Source: Microlunatus parietis
GTDB lineage: Bacteria; Actinomycetota; Actinomycetes; Propionibacteriales; Propionibacteriaceae
Length of the DNA stretch: 64,000 bases
Direction of reading: 5' to 3'
Assembly (NCBI RefSeq): GCF_013407955.1
Contig: NZ_JACCBU010000001.1
Span: 1,488,001 to 1,552,000 of the forward strand
Shown: positions 1-8,140 of the stretch, one piece after another
Layout of the letters: each line of letters opens with the position of its first letter
Position numbering within the stretch: the first letter of the stretch is position 1
The notes under the pieces: model-generated
The model's database searches: none
Seen by the model: only the letters and a program-made list of their open reading frames with translations
What the model was told of the DNA's origin: nothing
Made by a program: the position numbers and the translations under genes

Positions 1-1822
1 CGCGCTCGGCCTTGAAGAACTCGATCCAGCCGCCCAGCTCGGCCAGCTCGGCCTCGGTCGCCTCGGCCAGGTCCCACTCGATGCCGAAGTGCCCGAAGAC
101 CGCGGTGCCGGCCCGGAACGACAGGTCGTGCCAGCGTCCGGTCGTGTGCGACCGGCCGGAGGCGACGTGCGAACCCATCAACTCCGGCGGGATCAGCTGC
201 GTCGTCCACCGGTTCATCTGCTGCCGGTCCAGCGGGTCGATGCAGTCGGACACCCAGACCCGGTCGGTCCGTTCCAGGATGCCGAGATCGACCCGGGCGC
301 CGCCGGACGAGCAGGACTCGATCTCCAGGCCGGGGTGGGCGGCCTTGAGTTCGTCGATCAGGCGATACACGGCCGCGGTCTGCGTGTGCACGCCGGGCCG
401 GCCCTCCGGAGCCGTACCGGAATCGATCAGGTCGCGGTTGTGGTCCCACTTGATGTAGCCGATCGGGTACTCGTCGAGCAGCGCACCGATCGCGTCCCGC
501 AGGTAGGCATAGCACTCGGGGATGCCGAGATTGATCACCTGCTGGTGCCGGTGCTCCACCGGCAGCCGGTCGCCGGTCGCCATTACCCATTCCGGATGGG
601 CCCGGGCGACGTCGGAGTCGAGGTTGATCATCTCCGGTTCGAACCAGAGGCCGAACTCCATGCCGAGTTCGCGGACCCGGTTCACCAGCGGGTGCAGCCC
701 GTCCGGCCAGACGTCCTTCGACACGGTCCAGTCACCGAGGCCGGCATGATCGTTGCGGCGCGCGCCGAACCAGCCGTCGTCGAGCACGTACCGCTCGACA
801 CCGAGCGCCGCCGCCCGCTCGGCAAGGTCGAGCAGCCGGTCGGTGTCATGATCGAAATAGACCGCCTCCCACACGTTCAGCGTCACCGGCCGGTCCCGGC
901 CGGGATGCTGATCGCGGCTGCGCAGGTAGCGGTGGAACCGGCGCGCCACCTGGTCCAGCCCGACGCCGTAGCTGCCGTACAGCCAAGGACTGGTGTACGA
1001 CTCCCCCGCCGCGAGCCGGACCTCGCCGGGCAGCAGCAGTTCGCCGCCGCCGACCACCTGCTCGCCGTTGGCAAGTCGTTCCGCGTAGTGGGTGTGGTTG
1101 CCGCTCCAGGCGACGTGGACGCCCCAGAGCTCGCCGTCGGCGAAGCCGAAGCCGGGCGTGCCGACGTGCAGCACCGTGGCCGCGTCCGCTCCGGTCCGGC
1201 CGCGGCGGCCCTCGCGCAGGTGCGTGCCCACGGTGAGCTCGCGCCGTTGCGGGGTGCGCTCCTTCGACCAGCGCCCGGCGAAGTCGAGCAGCTCCCGGCC
1301 CCGTTCCGGCACCGGGTAGGCCAGCACCAGATCGTCCAGCTGGTACGGCTCCGCGCCCGAGTTGATCACCTCGGCGCGGCTGCGCAACAACCCGCCCGCG
1401 GTCAGCTCGACGGTGATCACCAGGTCCAGACCCGCGACGGGATCGGCCGCCCGGAACTCGACGCTCGCGGCTCCGCCGATGATCACGGCGCCCTGTTCGC
1501 TGACCTCGCCGGTGACGCTGACCCCGGTCGTGGTGAACCTCGGCGACCAGTCCCGGCCGTTCCGCGAACCGCTCAGCCCGGGCCGTCCGGTCCAGGTGGT
1601 CCACTGCTCCGGCAAGAGCGCCGGACCGGTCGGAACGCCCTGGTCCACCAGCGGCCCGCGCCGCGACCCGGCGGCGATCACCGCGGTCACGTCCGCCGGC
1701 GTCAGCTCACCGAGATCCGCACCCCAGTAGGCGATTCCCGGCAGCCGTCCCGCCGAACCGTCGATGATCACCGAGACCGCCTCGGTGCGCAGGTGGATCA
1801 GGCAATCGACTCGTTCCGGCAC
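1..1822 (-). CDS. alpha-galactosidase, GH36 (3' part beyond window)
   Basis: Partial: it runs off the left edge, so about 607 N-terminal codons are seen of a family usually near 700. It hydrolyses terminal alpha-1,6-galactosides (melibiose, raffinose). Reading the reverse strand, the N-terminal beta-sandwich begins VPERVDCLIHLRTEAVSVII. The GH36 nucleophile motif IKWDHNRDLIDSG lies near nt 440-480, and the acid/base region SCSSGGARVDLG...WVSDCIDPLDRQ lies near nt 235-330. The GTG start at 1822 is chosen because GGAGAG sits about 6 nt upstream and the family N-terminus begins there. The assignment rests on these active-site motifs; the exact substrate is inferred. Confidence 0.92.
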   Translation of the reverse strand, partial: MPERVDCLIHLRTEAVSVIIDGSAGRLPGIAYWGADLGELTPADVTAVIAAGSRRGPLVDQGVPTGPALLPEQWTTWTGRPGLSGSRNGRDWSPRFTTTGVSVTGEVSEQGAVIIGGAASVEFRAADPVAGLDLVITVELTAGGLLRSRAEVINSGAEPYQLDDLVLAYPVPERGRELLDFAGRWSKERTPQRRELTVGTHLREGRRGRTGADAATVLHVGTPGFGFADGELWGVHVAWSGNHTHYAERLANGEQVVGGGELLLPGEVRLAAGESYTSPWLYGSYGVGLDQVARRFHRYLRSRDQHPGRDRPVTLNVWEAVYFDHDTDRLLDLAERAAALGVERYVLDDGWFGARRNDHAGLGDWTVSKDVWPDGLHPLVNRVRELGMEFGLWFEPEMINLDSDVARAHPEWVMATGDRLPVEHRHQQVINLGIPECYAYLRDAIGALLDEYPIGYIKWDHNRDLIDSGTAPEGRPGVHTQTAAVYRLIDELKAAHPGLEIESCSSGGARVDLGILERTDRVWVSDCIDPLDRQQMNRWTTQLIPPELMGSHVASGRSHTTGRWHDLSFRAGTAVFGHFGIEWDLAEATEAELAELGGWIEFFKAER

Positions 1823-1949
1823 GGCTCTCCTCGGCTCAACCTCTGCGGCGGTACGTTCCGCCCAGTCCTGACCCTATCGCCCGTTCTTACTTCCGCCACG
1901 GAACTTACCCGCGAGCACGGCGCCCCAGGCGGGCAGATTCCAAGGTGGG

Positions 1950-1976
1950 CAGTTTTTCACGTCACGTGAAAAACTG
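1950..1976. promoter_or_regulatory. 27-bp perfect palindrome, possible operator
   Basis: Thirteen-base arms (CAGTTTTTCACGT and its exact complement) flank a single central C at 1963. It lies between the GH36 gene and the downstream end of the isomerase gene, about 130 nt upstream of the GH36 start. A LacI- or ROK-type repressor site for the galactosidase would fit. It also overlaps the terminator hairpin by three bases, so the two structures compete. Confidence 0.5.
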
Positions 1977-2013
1977 TCGCTCCACCAGAGAAGTTTCTCG
2001 GGTGGAGCGACAG
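1974..2013 (-). terminator. intrinsic terminator after the isomerase gene
   Basis: A 13-bp perfect stem (CTGTCGCTCCACC, 1974-1986, with 2001-2013) continues, past one mismatch, as a 5-bp inner stem GAGAA/TTCTC. Read on the minus strand, the stem is followed directly by TTTTT (1955-1973 region). This is the classical rho-independent layout, 27 nt after the isomerase stop codon. Confidence 0.75.
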
Positions 2014-2040
2014 GAAAGCTGGTGAGGTGGTGCGGGAGGG

Positions 2041-2895
2041 TCAGGAGTTGATCGCGTCCCGGAGCCGCTGGGAGACGTCGGCCAGCACCTCGTCGACCGG
2101 CTGCTCGGCCAGGGATTTCATGAACGGCTCCACCTTGACCGGACCGGTGTAACCGGCGGCCCGTACCGCGGCCATGAAGCCGGCCAAGTCGATCACGCCG
2201 GTCGCGCCGGGCAGCCGTCTGTCGAGGTCCTGCTGCTCGTCGCGCTCCCGGTCGTCCCGGGCGTCGTTGATGTCGACCGAGACGATGTCCGCGTCGGTCA
2301 GCCCGGCAAGATCGGCCGCGGACTCGCCGGCGGTGTACCAGTGGTAGGTGTCCAGGATCAGGCCGATGTTGGGCCGGCCGACCTCGGCGATCAGCTCCCG
2401 CGCCTCGCCGAGCGAGTGCAGGAACGGGAAGCGTTCGGTCGACCAGAACGTCTTCGGGCCGATGTATTCCAGGCCGAGCCGCAGGCCCGCATCGGCGAGC
2501 AGCTCGCCGACGAGGTTGAGCCGGCTGACGTGCAGCACCCAGTTGCGCCGGTAGTTCAGGTCGTCGTGCATCGGCCGCAGCCAGGTGCCGACCGACGTCA
2601 CGCCGGCGGCGGTGAGCAACTCGAGGGTCGCCGGGAGGTCGGTCAGCGCGGCCCGGAACTCCTCCGCCGGCGCGGTCAGCGGCACCGGCAGCCCGGCGAT
2701 GCCCCACTGCAATCCACGCTCCCGGACGGCCGCGGCGTGTTCGGCGATCGCTGCCGTGCCGTCGAGACTTCGCAGGAACCCGAGGTCCGGATCGACACCG
2801 CCGAATCCGTGCTTCTCGGCGAGATCGATGGCCGTGGGATGGTCGAGGGACAGTCCGAGAGCGCCCGCGCTCAGGTTCGAGAACATGATCATCAT
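2041..2895 (-). CDS. sugar phosphate isomerase/epimerase family TIM barrel
   Basis: 284 residues, typical for the xylose isomerase-like AP2Ec family. These metal-dependent barrels act on sugars and polyols. Supporting segments are LGLEYIGPKTFWS (metal-binding Glu strand), NIGLILDTYHWY (Asp-Thr-x-His strand), DIVSVDINDA and GPVKVEPFM (final Glu strand). Three in-frame ATG codons (2895, 2892, 2886) crowd the start and none has a clear ribosome site, so the exact start is open. Neighbours (an alpha-galactosidase and, further away, GH4) suggest sugar catabolism; the substrate cannot be read from the sequence. Confidence 0.8.
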   Translation of the reverse strand: MMIMFSNLSAGALGLSLDHPTAIDLAEKHGFGGVDPDLGFLRSLDGTAAIAEHAAAVRERGLQWGIAGLPVPLTAPAEEFRAALTDLPATLELLTAAGVTSVGTWLRPMHDDLNYRRNWVLHVSRLNLVGELLADAGLRLGLEYIGPKTFWSTERFPFLHSLGEARELIAEVGRPNIGLILDTYHWYTAGESAADLAGLTDADIVSVDINDARDDRERDEQQDLDRRLPGATGVIDLAGFMAAVRAAGYTGPVKVEPFMKSLAEQPVDEVLADVSQRLRDAINS

Positions 2896-2957
2896 CGTAG
2901 GGCGGCGCGGCGCCCGGCCGGCCGCCGGGGACCCGGCCTTTCACTCGGTGAACTTGA

Positions 2958-4085
2958 TCATTCGCCGTGATCGATTCCCTGCGGCAGCCGATCCGGGTCC
3001 CAGCCGAGTTCGGAGACCGCCGACGAGAAGGCGTACCGGTCGGTCATGCCGGCGACGTACGTGACGGCGGCTCGGACCGCGGTCTCGGTGCCGGCGTCGT
3101 CGTCCGGCGGCTCCGGCATCGCCTCGGGATGGGCGGCGTAGAACTCGACCAGGGCGTGCAGCACCTCGATCACCGCCCGGGACTGCTCGCGCGACGCCGG
3201 CCGGACGTAGATCCGCTCGTAGTTGAAGTTGCGCAGTTCGGCGAGCGCGGCGGCCTCGGCGGGTTCCATGCCGACGGTGCCGTACCGGTCGATCGTGTCG
3301 GCAACCGCCCGGATGAACGTGCCCAACTGCTCGCGCCGGGTCCGGCCGGCGACCTCGGCGACCTGTTTCGGTACGTCGTCCAGGGTGACGATGCCGGCGT
3401 GGATCGCGTCCTCCAGATCATGCGCGCAGTACGCGATCCGGTCGGCCCAACTGACGATCTCGCCCTCGATCGTGCTCGGCGCGGGCCGCGACCAGGAGTG
3501 GTTGCGGATCCCGTCCAGCGTCTCGGCGCACAGGTTGAGCCCGGACAGCACGACGTTCGCACCCCACGGCCCGTGGTCGTAGCCCTCCGGAATGAACGCG
3601 TCGAAGGCGTCCTCGCTGGCGTGGCCGCCGGGACCGTGGCCGCAGTCGTGGCCGAGCGCGATCGCGTCGGCGAGGGTGACGTTGACGCCGGCCGAACGGG
3701 CGATCGAGGTCGCCACCTGGGCCACCTCGATCGCGTGGGTCAGCCGGGTCCGCTGATGGTCGGTGGGATGGACGACGACCTGCGTCTTGCCGGCCAGCCG
3801 GCGGAACGCGGCGGAATGCACGATCCGGTCACGGTCCCGTTCGAAACAGGTCCGCTCCGGGTCCGGCGCCTCCTGCCGGGCCCGATGACCGGCCCCCTCG
3901 GCCACGGTCGCGCCCGGCCGCAACAGCAGCCGCTCGCGTTCCTCCCGCAGCTCCCGGGTCACCAGCGGCGCCGGCCGCATCGTCAGGGACGAGTCGCTAT
4001 GGGCTCGCACGACACCGTCATGATCATGACCGGCCATCGTCTCGGCCCAGGCCCGGGCGCGGGCCGTGATCTCGGGATCGCTCAC
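2958..4085 (-). CDS. dgt: dGTP triphosphohydrolase-like HD protein
   Basis: 375 residues from a GTG start. The family hydrolyses dNTPs to deoxynucleoside plus tripolyphosphate. The HD-domain metal ligands are visible as RLTHAIEVAQ (His), HDCGHGPGGH (His-Asp) and the late Asp in SWADRIAYCAHDLEDA. The N-terminal FERDRDRIVHSAAFRRLAGKTQV is the family hallmark. The start is placed at VSDPEITARARAW because residues further upstream are low-complexity GC-rich shadow. It follows the TetR gene by 83 nt on the same strand and may share its transcript. Confidence 0.88.
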   Translation of the reverse strand: MSDPEITARARAWAETMAGHDHDGVVRAHSDSSLTMRPAPLVTRELREERERLLLRPGATVAEGAGHRARQEAPDPERTCFERDRDRIVHSAAFRRLAGKTQVVVHPTDHQRTRLTHAIEVAQVATSIARSAGVNVTLADAIALGHDCGHGPGGHASEDAFDAFIPEGYDHGPWGANVVLSGLNLCAETLDGIRNHSWSRPAPSTIEGEIVSWADRIAYCAHDLEDAIHAGIVTLDDVPKQVAEVAGRTRREQLGTFIRAVADTIDRYGTVGMEPAEAAALAELRNFNYERIYVRPASREQSRAVIEVLHALVEFYAAHPEAMPEPPDDDAGTETAVRAAVTYVAGMTDRYAFSSAVSELGWDPDRLPQGIDHGE

Positions 4086-4168
4086 CCGCCGAGCGTAACG
4101 AGTCCGGCGAGAACCCCGGTGGCCGAGCCGCCCGCCACGCCCGCTCGGCGGTTGGGTGACGGATGGGC

Positions 4169-4771
4169 TCAGCACTCGACGACGAAGGCCCCGGCCCGGA
4201 CGCCGGCCAGGGTGACCGCCACGGCCTGCTCGACCGCGCGGCGATCCAGCCGCTGGTCGGAGAGCAGCAACCGGTAGTACAGCGGCGCGGAGACGGCGGT
4301 GATCACGGCGACCGGGTCGGTGCCGGGCGGTGCCTCGCCGCGGTCGATCGCCTCGACGACACAGGGCGCCCAGGTACGCAGCCGGGTCCGGTAGAAGTCG
4401 TGCAGCGCCCGCGCACACTCGGGGTCGGTCGTCGAGGCGGCGATCACCGCGCGGAAGATCGGGCCCTGCCGACGGCTGTTCAGCGTGCGCTGGACCAGGC
4501 GGGCGTTGGCCAGCAGGTCCGTCTCGAGGCGCCCGGTCCGGGCCCGGGGTTCAGACCGTTCCGCCATGTCGGCGAGCAGGTCGGCGATCAACCCCGAGGC
4601 GGTACGCCAGCGTCGGTAGACCGTGGCCCGGCCGACGCCCGCCCGCCGAGCCACGTCGCCGAGATCGATCCCGGCCGGCCCGTGCTCGACGATCACGTCC
4701 TCGGTCGCCACCATCACCGCGCGCCGGACCCGGGCGGTCCGTCCGCCCGGGCGCTCCATCGCGATCACCAT
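4169..4771 (-). CDS. TetR-family transcriptional regulator
   Basis: 200 residues from the ATG at 4771 (MVIAMERPGGRTARVRRAV). The N-terminal helix-turn-helix is clear: IDLGDVARRAGVGRATVYRRW, then a variable all-helical ligand domain with WAPCVVEAIDRGEAPPGTDP near the end. An upstream ATG at 4816 would add 15 residues but would run through the presumed operator. It is divergent from the aldo/keto reductase gene, so it probably represses that gene and itself. Confidence 0.88.
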   Translation of the reverse strand: MVIAMERPGGRTARVRRAVMVATEDVIVEHGPAGIDLGDVARRAGVGRATVYRRWRTASGLIADLLADMAERSEPRARTGRLETDLLANARLVQRTLNSRRQGPIFRAVIAASTTDPECARALHDFYRTRLRTWAPCVVEAIDRGEAPPGTDPVAVITAVSAPLYYRLLLSDQRLDRRAVEQAVAVTLAGVRAGAFVVEC

Positions 4772-4775
4772 GCTT

Positions 4776-4830
4776 AACGAGACTCCCGTTGGTCCTGCCG
4801 GCCCGCTCCGACGCATTCTACTAACGAGAT
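4776..4830. promoter_or_regulatory. probable TetR operator region
   Basis: Between the divergent TetR and reductase genes, AACGAGACTCCCGTT (4776-4790) is a dyad with one mismatch, and CTAACGAGA (4821-4829) repeats its left half. TetR proteins usually bind such sites next to their own gene. Binding itself is inferred. Confidence 0.45.
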
Positions 4831-4854
4831 CAGCGTATCAATAGGAGGATGATC

Positions 4855-5925
4855 ATGGAGTTCCGACGACTCGGAGGGTCCGGGCTCAAAGTCCCGGTGC
4901 TGAGCTTCGGCGCGGGGACGTTCGGCGGTCGCGGGCCACTGTTCAGCGGCTGGGGCAACACCCAGGTCGCGCAGGCCCGGGAGTTGATCAACATCGCGGT
5001 CGACGCCGGTGCGATCATGATCGACACCGCCGACGTCTATTCCGACGGGGCCTCCGAGGAGATCGTCGGCGCCGCGATCCGGGGCCGGCGGGACCAGGTG
5101 CTGCTGTCGACCAAGGCCGGTCTGCCGACCGGGTCCGGCCCGGCCGACGCGGGAACGTCGCGGTCCCGGTTGATCGGCGCGGTCGAGGCCGCGCTGCGCC
5201 GGCTGGGCACCGATCACCTCGATCTGTTCCAGGTGCACGGTTTCGACGCCGCGACCCCGGTGGAGGAGGTGCTGAGCACCCTGCAGCAGTTGGTCCAGCA
5301 GGGCAAGCTCCGCTACATCGGCGCCTCGAACTTCGCCGGCTGGCAACTGATGAAGTCGCTGCACGCCAGTGATGATCATGGTTGGCCCCGCTACGTCGGT
5401 CACCAGGTGTACTACTCCCTGGTCGGCCGCGACTACGAGGCGGAACTGATGCCGCTCGGTCTTGATCAACAGGTCGGCGCGCTGGTCTGGAGTCCGCTCG
5501 CCTGGGGCCGGCTGACCGGCCGGATCCGCCGCGATCACCCGATTCCGCCCGGCAGCCGGTTGCACACGACGGCCGAGTTCGGGCCGCCGGTGGACGACGC
5601 CCTGCTCTACGCCGTCGTCGACGTCTTGCTGGATATCGCCGAGCAGACCGGCCGTACCGTGCCGCAGATCGCGCTCAACTGGCTGATCGGCCGGCCGACC
5701 GTCGCCTCGGTGATCATCGGCGCTCGCGACGCCGACCAGCTTCGGCAGAACCTCGGCGCGGTCGGCTGGAGCCTTGATCCCGAACACGTCCGGCGCCTCG
5801 ACGAGATCAGCTACCGGGTCCCGCCGTACCCGCACTTCCCCTACCACCGCCAGGAGGGCTTCGCGCGGCTGGCACCCCCGCTGTTTCCGGCCGTCAGTTC
5901 AGGAGCAGTCCAGCACCGTAGCTGA
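4855..5925 (+). CDS. aldo/keto reductase
   Basis: 356 residues; an NADPH-dependent carbonyl reductase of the (alpha/beta)8 AKR superfamily. The catalytic tetrad is visible: Asp and Tyr in DTADVYSDGASEE, Lys in LLSTKAG, His in LFQVHGFD. The C-terminal VIIGARDADQLRQNL is the cofactor-binding loop. Start: GGAGG at 4844-4848 is 6 nt from the ATG at 4855 but abuts the ATG at 4849, so 4855 is preferred. Divergent from a TetR gene, which probably controls it. The 3' end overlaps an antisense, apparently decayed membrane-protein gene. Confidence 0.9.
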   Translation: MEFRRLGGSGLKVPVLSFGAGTFGGRGPLFSGWGNTQVAQARELINIAVDAGAIMIDTADVYSDGASEEIVGAAIRGRRDQVLLSTKAGLPTGSGPADAGTSRSRLIGAVEAALRRLGTDHLDLFQVHGFDAATPVEEVLSTLQQLVQQGKLRYIGASNFAGWQLMKSLHASDDHGWPRYVGHQVYYSLVGRDYEAELMPLGLDQQVGALVWSPLAWGRLTGRIRRDHPIPPGSRLHTTAEFGPPVDDALLYAVVDVLLDIAEQTGRTVPQIALNWLIGRPTVASVIIGARDADQLRQNLGAVGWSLDPEHVRRLDEISYRVPPYPHFPYHRQEGFARLAPPLFPAVSSGAVQHRS

Positions 5926-6566
5926 GGAATTCGCCGAGGCACGGCGTTCAGGTCGGGTACGAGGGCCCGGAGCGCGGCCGAGATCGGAACGGCCAGGGCG
6001 GCGAGCACCAGAGTCGCGAGGACGCACCGAGCCCAGCCCGCTTCCCGGCGATGCCGCAGCAGCAGGACGAACTCGATGATCGCGACGACAAGAGCCGCAG
6101 CGGCGGCCACGGCCGACGCCGGACCGCTGCTGCCGGCCGCTCCGAACCCAGCCACAACGACGGTCAGGGTGAGGGCCAGGTCGGCGAACTGCCCCAGTTG
6201 AGTCGGCACGCCCGCCAGGTCGAAGGTCTCGTCGCGGAAGCGGACGCACCAGCGGAGGAACATCAGGACCAGGACCACGCCCACCGCCGGGACCGTCTCG
6301 GCGAAGGTCGGCAGCCGGTGGCCGGCGTCCCCGAAGACCCAGCTGATCACCGCCGCGACGAGGAGGATGCCGGCCGCCGTCGCGATGCTGTCCGGCAACG
6401 CCTGGCCGGGCGGAAGGCGCCACCGCGGCAGCGGTCGCGGCGCGGTGGCGGCCTTGGTCCAGAGCTGGACGCCGCCGGCCTGGACCAGGCGCAGCTAGCC
6501 GACCCCGATCAGCAAGATCGCGCCCGGCATGATCGCGCGCAGGTCCCAGGGATGGTCCGCGCTCAC
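5841..6566 (-). pseudogene. membrane protein interrupted by an in-frame TAG
   Basis: A GTG start at 6566 (VSADHPWDLRAIMPGAILLIGVG) runs into a TAG at 6497-6495. The same frame then stays open for another 200-odd codons to 5841 and encodes several hydrophobic helices (TAAGILLVAAVISWVF, VGVVLVLMFLRWCV, LALTLTVVVAGF, LVVAIIEFVLLLR). The C-terminus reads through the antisense end of the aldo/keto reductase gene, so the original end may also be lost. Either a nonsense mutation or a sequencing error explains it. No family was recognised. Confidence 0.5.
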
Positions 6567-6691
6567 CAGTCGGCGGCGAAGCCGAGCACCAGCGCCGTCT
6601 GCAGGAGCAAGATCAGGAACCGGTGCAGCGGCACGGCCAGCAGGCGGGGCCCGAGCCGGAGGATCAGTCCGAACATCACTGTCGCGATCAT
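6563..6691 (-). CDS. small hydrophobic protein upstream of the broken gene
   Basis: 42 codons from the ATG at 6691, reading MIATVMFGLILRLGPRLLAV then LILLLQTALVLGFAADW: two hydrophobic stretches. Its TGA overlaps the GTG of the interrupted gene (GTGA), which suggests the two once formed a translationally coupled pair. There is no clear ribosome site, and the frame stays open upstream into the divergent gene. It may be a remnant. Confidence 0.35.
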   Translation of the reverse strand: MIATVMFGLILRLGPRLLAVPLHRFLILLLQTALVLGFAADW

Positions 6692-6769
6692 GGTCGCCTG
6701 GATCGCCTCGCCACAGAGGATCGCGGTGGCTCGTGGATCGCCACAGCCGGAGCGGGCTAGGGTCTGCCG

Positions 6770-7930
6770 GTGACCTCTTCGTCGGGCGCCGAACCGAAGG
6801 CCGGTCCGGCGTTCGTGATCGCCCACACCGTGTTCCGGCTCGCCCAGGCGACGACCGTGGCCAGCATGATCAGCTTCCTGCTGGTGCTGGCGCTCGGCCT
6901 GTTCGTCGAAGAGGGGCCGGAGGTGCTGCCGCCCGGCTGGCCGGCCGGCCGGCTCGTCGCCGAGGCCCTGCTGCCGACCCTCGCCGCACTCGGCCTCGGC
7001 CTGCTCGTGATCGGGCCTGCGCGGACGGCGCAGCAGATCACCCTGGCCGGTCTCCTGATCCGGGCCGGGGAACAGCCCGGTGCCGGGCTCGCGGTGCCCG
7101 ATCCGCGGGGTCCGGTCAGCCGGAGGCCGTACCTGATCTCGATGATCACCGCCGTCGGCCTGCTCATCGCCGCGCCGGTCGTCCTGGGGGTCGCGTTCGA
7201 CCGGCTCGACGGCTCGCGTCCGGTCGTGATCAGCGCGGCTGCCCTGCTGGTCGGTGCGGTGATCGCCATCCCCTGCCTCGTGATCGCGGACCGACGTTGG
7301 CGGGCGGAGGCGCTACCCAGGCTGGCGGGACACCTGACGCCCGAGCCGCCGGCGGCCGCAGGCTTGCGCGACAAGGTGACCCGGTCCGACCAGGGCAGGT
7401 TTCGTCCGGTGGCTTGGCTGTACGTCCTCGGCACCGTCGCCCTACTGATCGTCAACTGGCTCCGGAACCCGGACTCGGGGCGGGTCAGCGTCGATCGGGG
7501 AACCGTGCTGGCCTCGGTGATCGAGTGGCTGGTGATCATCGGCTGCGTCATGATCGTTCTCGCCGCCGTGGCCAATCTGCTGGTGCGGTTGATCCGCGCG
7601 ATCGCCGGGCTGATCCGGTTGGGCGGCCTGATCAACGCGCCGGTCGATCCGGCCCGGCCGGCTGATCCGGCACCGGCCGACGCGGATCCGGCCGGTCAGC
7701 TGTCCTTGGTGCTGGCCGGGTTCGGTGTCGTCGTCGGCGAGTGGCTGTTCGCCCTGAACCGGCTGAGTTCGATCCCGTACCCGTCGCTCGCCGGGCTGGC
7801 GGCCGCGCTTCCGATGATCAACATCGCCTGGCTGGCCCTCATGATCATCGTCGCGGTGGGCACCGCTGCCGCGTGCCGGTTCGCCGGCTGGGCACGGAAT
7901 CGGCTCCGCGGAGTGCTCAGCGACGCCTGA
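6770..7930 (+). CDS. multi-pass membrane protein of unknown function
   Basis: 386 residues from GTG. At least seven hydrophobic helices are visible, including MISFLLVLALGLFV, LLPTLAALGLGLLVI, ISMITAVGLLIAAPVVLGV, AAALLVGAVIAIPCLVI, WLYVLGTVALLIVNWL, VIEWLVIIGCVMIVLAAVANLLV and LALMIIVAVGTAAACRF. No enzyme or transporter signature was recognised. It is divergent from the decayed membrane genes and converges on the small frameshifted gene, overlapping its end by 14 nt. A Pro/Ala/Asp-rich cytoplasmic-looking linker lies around residues 290-310. Confidence 0.65.
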   Translation: MTSSSGAEPKAGPAFVIAHTVFRLAQATTVASMISFLLVLALGLFVEEGPEVLPPGWPAGRLVAEALLPTLAALGLGLLVIGPARTAQQITLAGLLIRAGEQPGAGLAVPDPRGPVSRRPYLISMITAVGLLIAAPVVLGVAFDRLDGSRPVVISAAALLVGAVIAIPCLVIADRRWRAEALPRLAGHLTPEPPAAAGLRDKVTRSDQGRFRPVAWLYVLGTVALLIVNWLRNPDSGRVSVDRGTVLASVIEWLVIIGCVMIVLAAVANLLVRLIRAIAGLIRLGGLINAPVDPARPADPAPADADPAGQLSLVLAGFGVVVGEWLFALNRLSSIPYPSLAGLAAALPMINIAWLALMIIVAVGTAAACRFAGWARNRLRGVLSDA

Positions 7931-8140
7931 CCCGGGCCAGGCGCTCCTTCTTCGACAGCCGGGTCCAGCCCCAGGCGCCGGCCGCGCAGATCACGGCGGC
8001 GATCGGGACCGAGCCGTACATCGCCAGCGGTGAACGGTGGTAGACCACATCCCGGGAGGTGGCCGTCAGCCGAGGCCGACGCCGACGATGATCAGGACCC
8101 GGCGGACGACCCGCGCCGTATCGTCGGCACCATCAGCCAC
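7917..8140 (-). pseudogene. small two-helix membrane protein split by a frameshift
   Basis: The first frame starts GTG at 8140, overlapping the dus stop codon, reads MADGADDTARVVRRVLIIVG and ends at TGA 8068-8066. A second frame, open at the same place, continues LTATSRDVVYHRSPLAMYGS then VPIAAVICAAGAWGWTRL and a basic tail to a stop at 7917. Joined, they make a sensible protein of about 74 residues with two hydrophobic helices. The break is at the GGCCTCGGCTGACGG tract near 8068. It could be a real frameshift, a sequencing error, or less likely programmed. Confidence 0.5.

Noticed and set aside
89..1969. Long plus-strand open frame covering the left edge
   Set aside because: It is the complement of the GH36 gene, whose active-site motifs are unmistakable on the minus strand.
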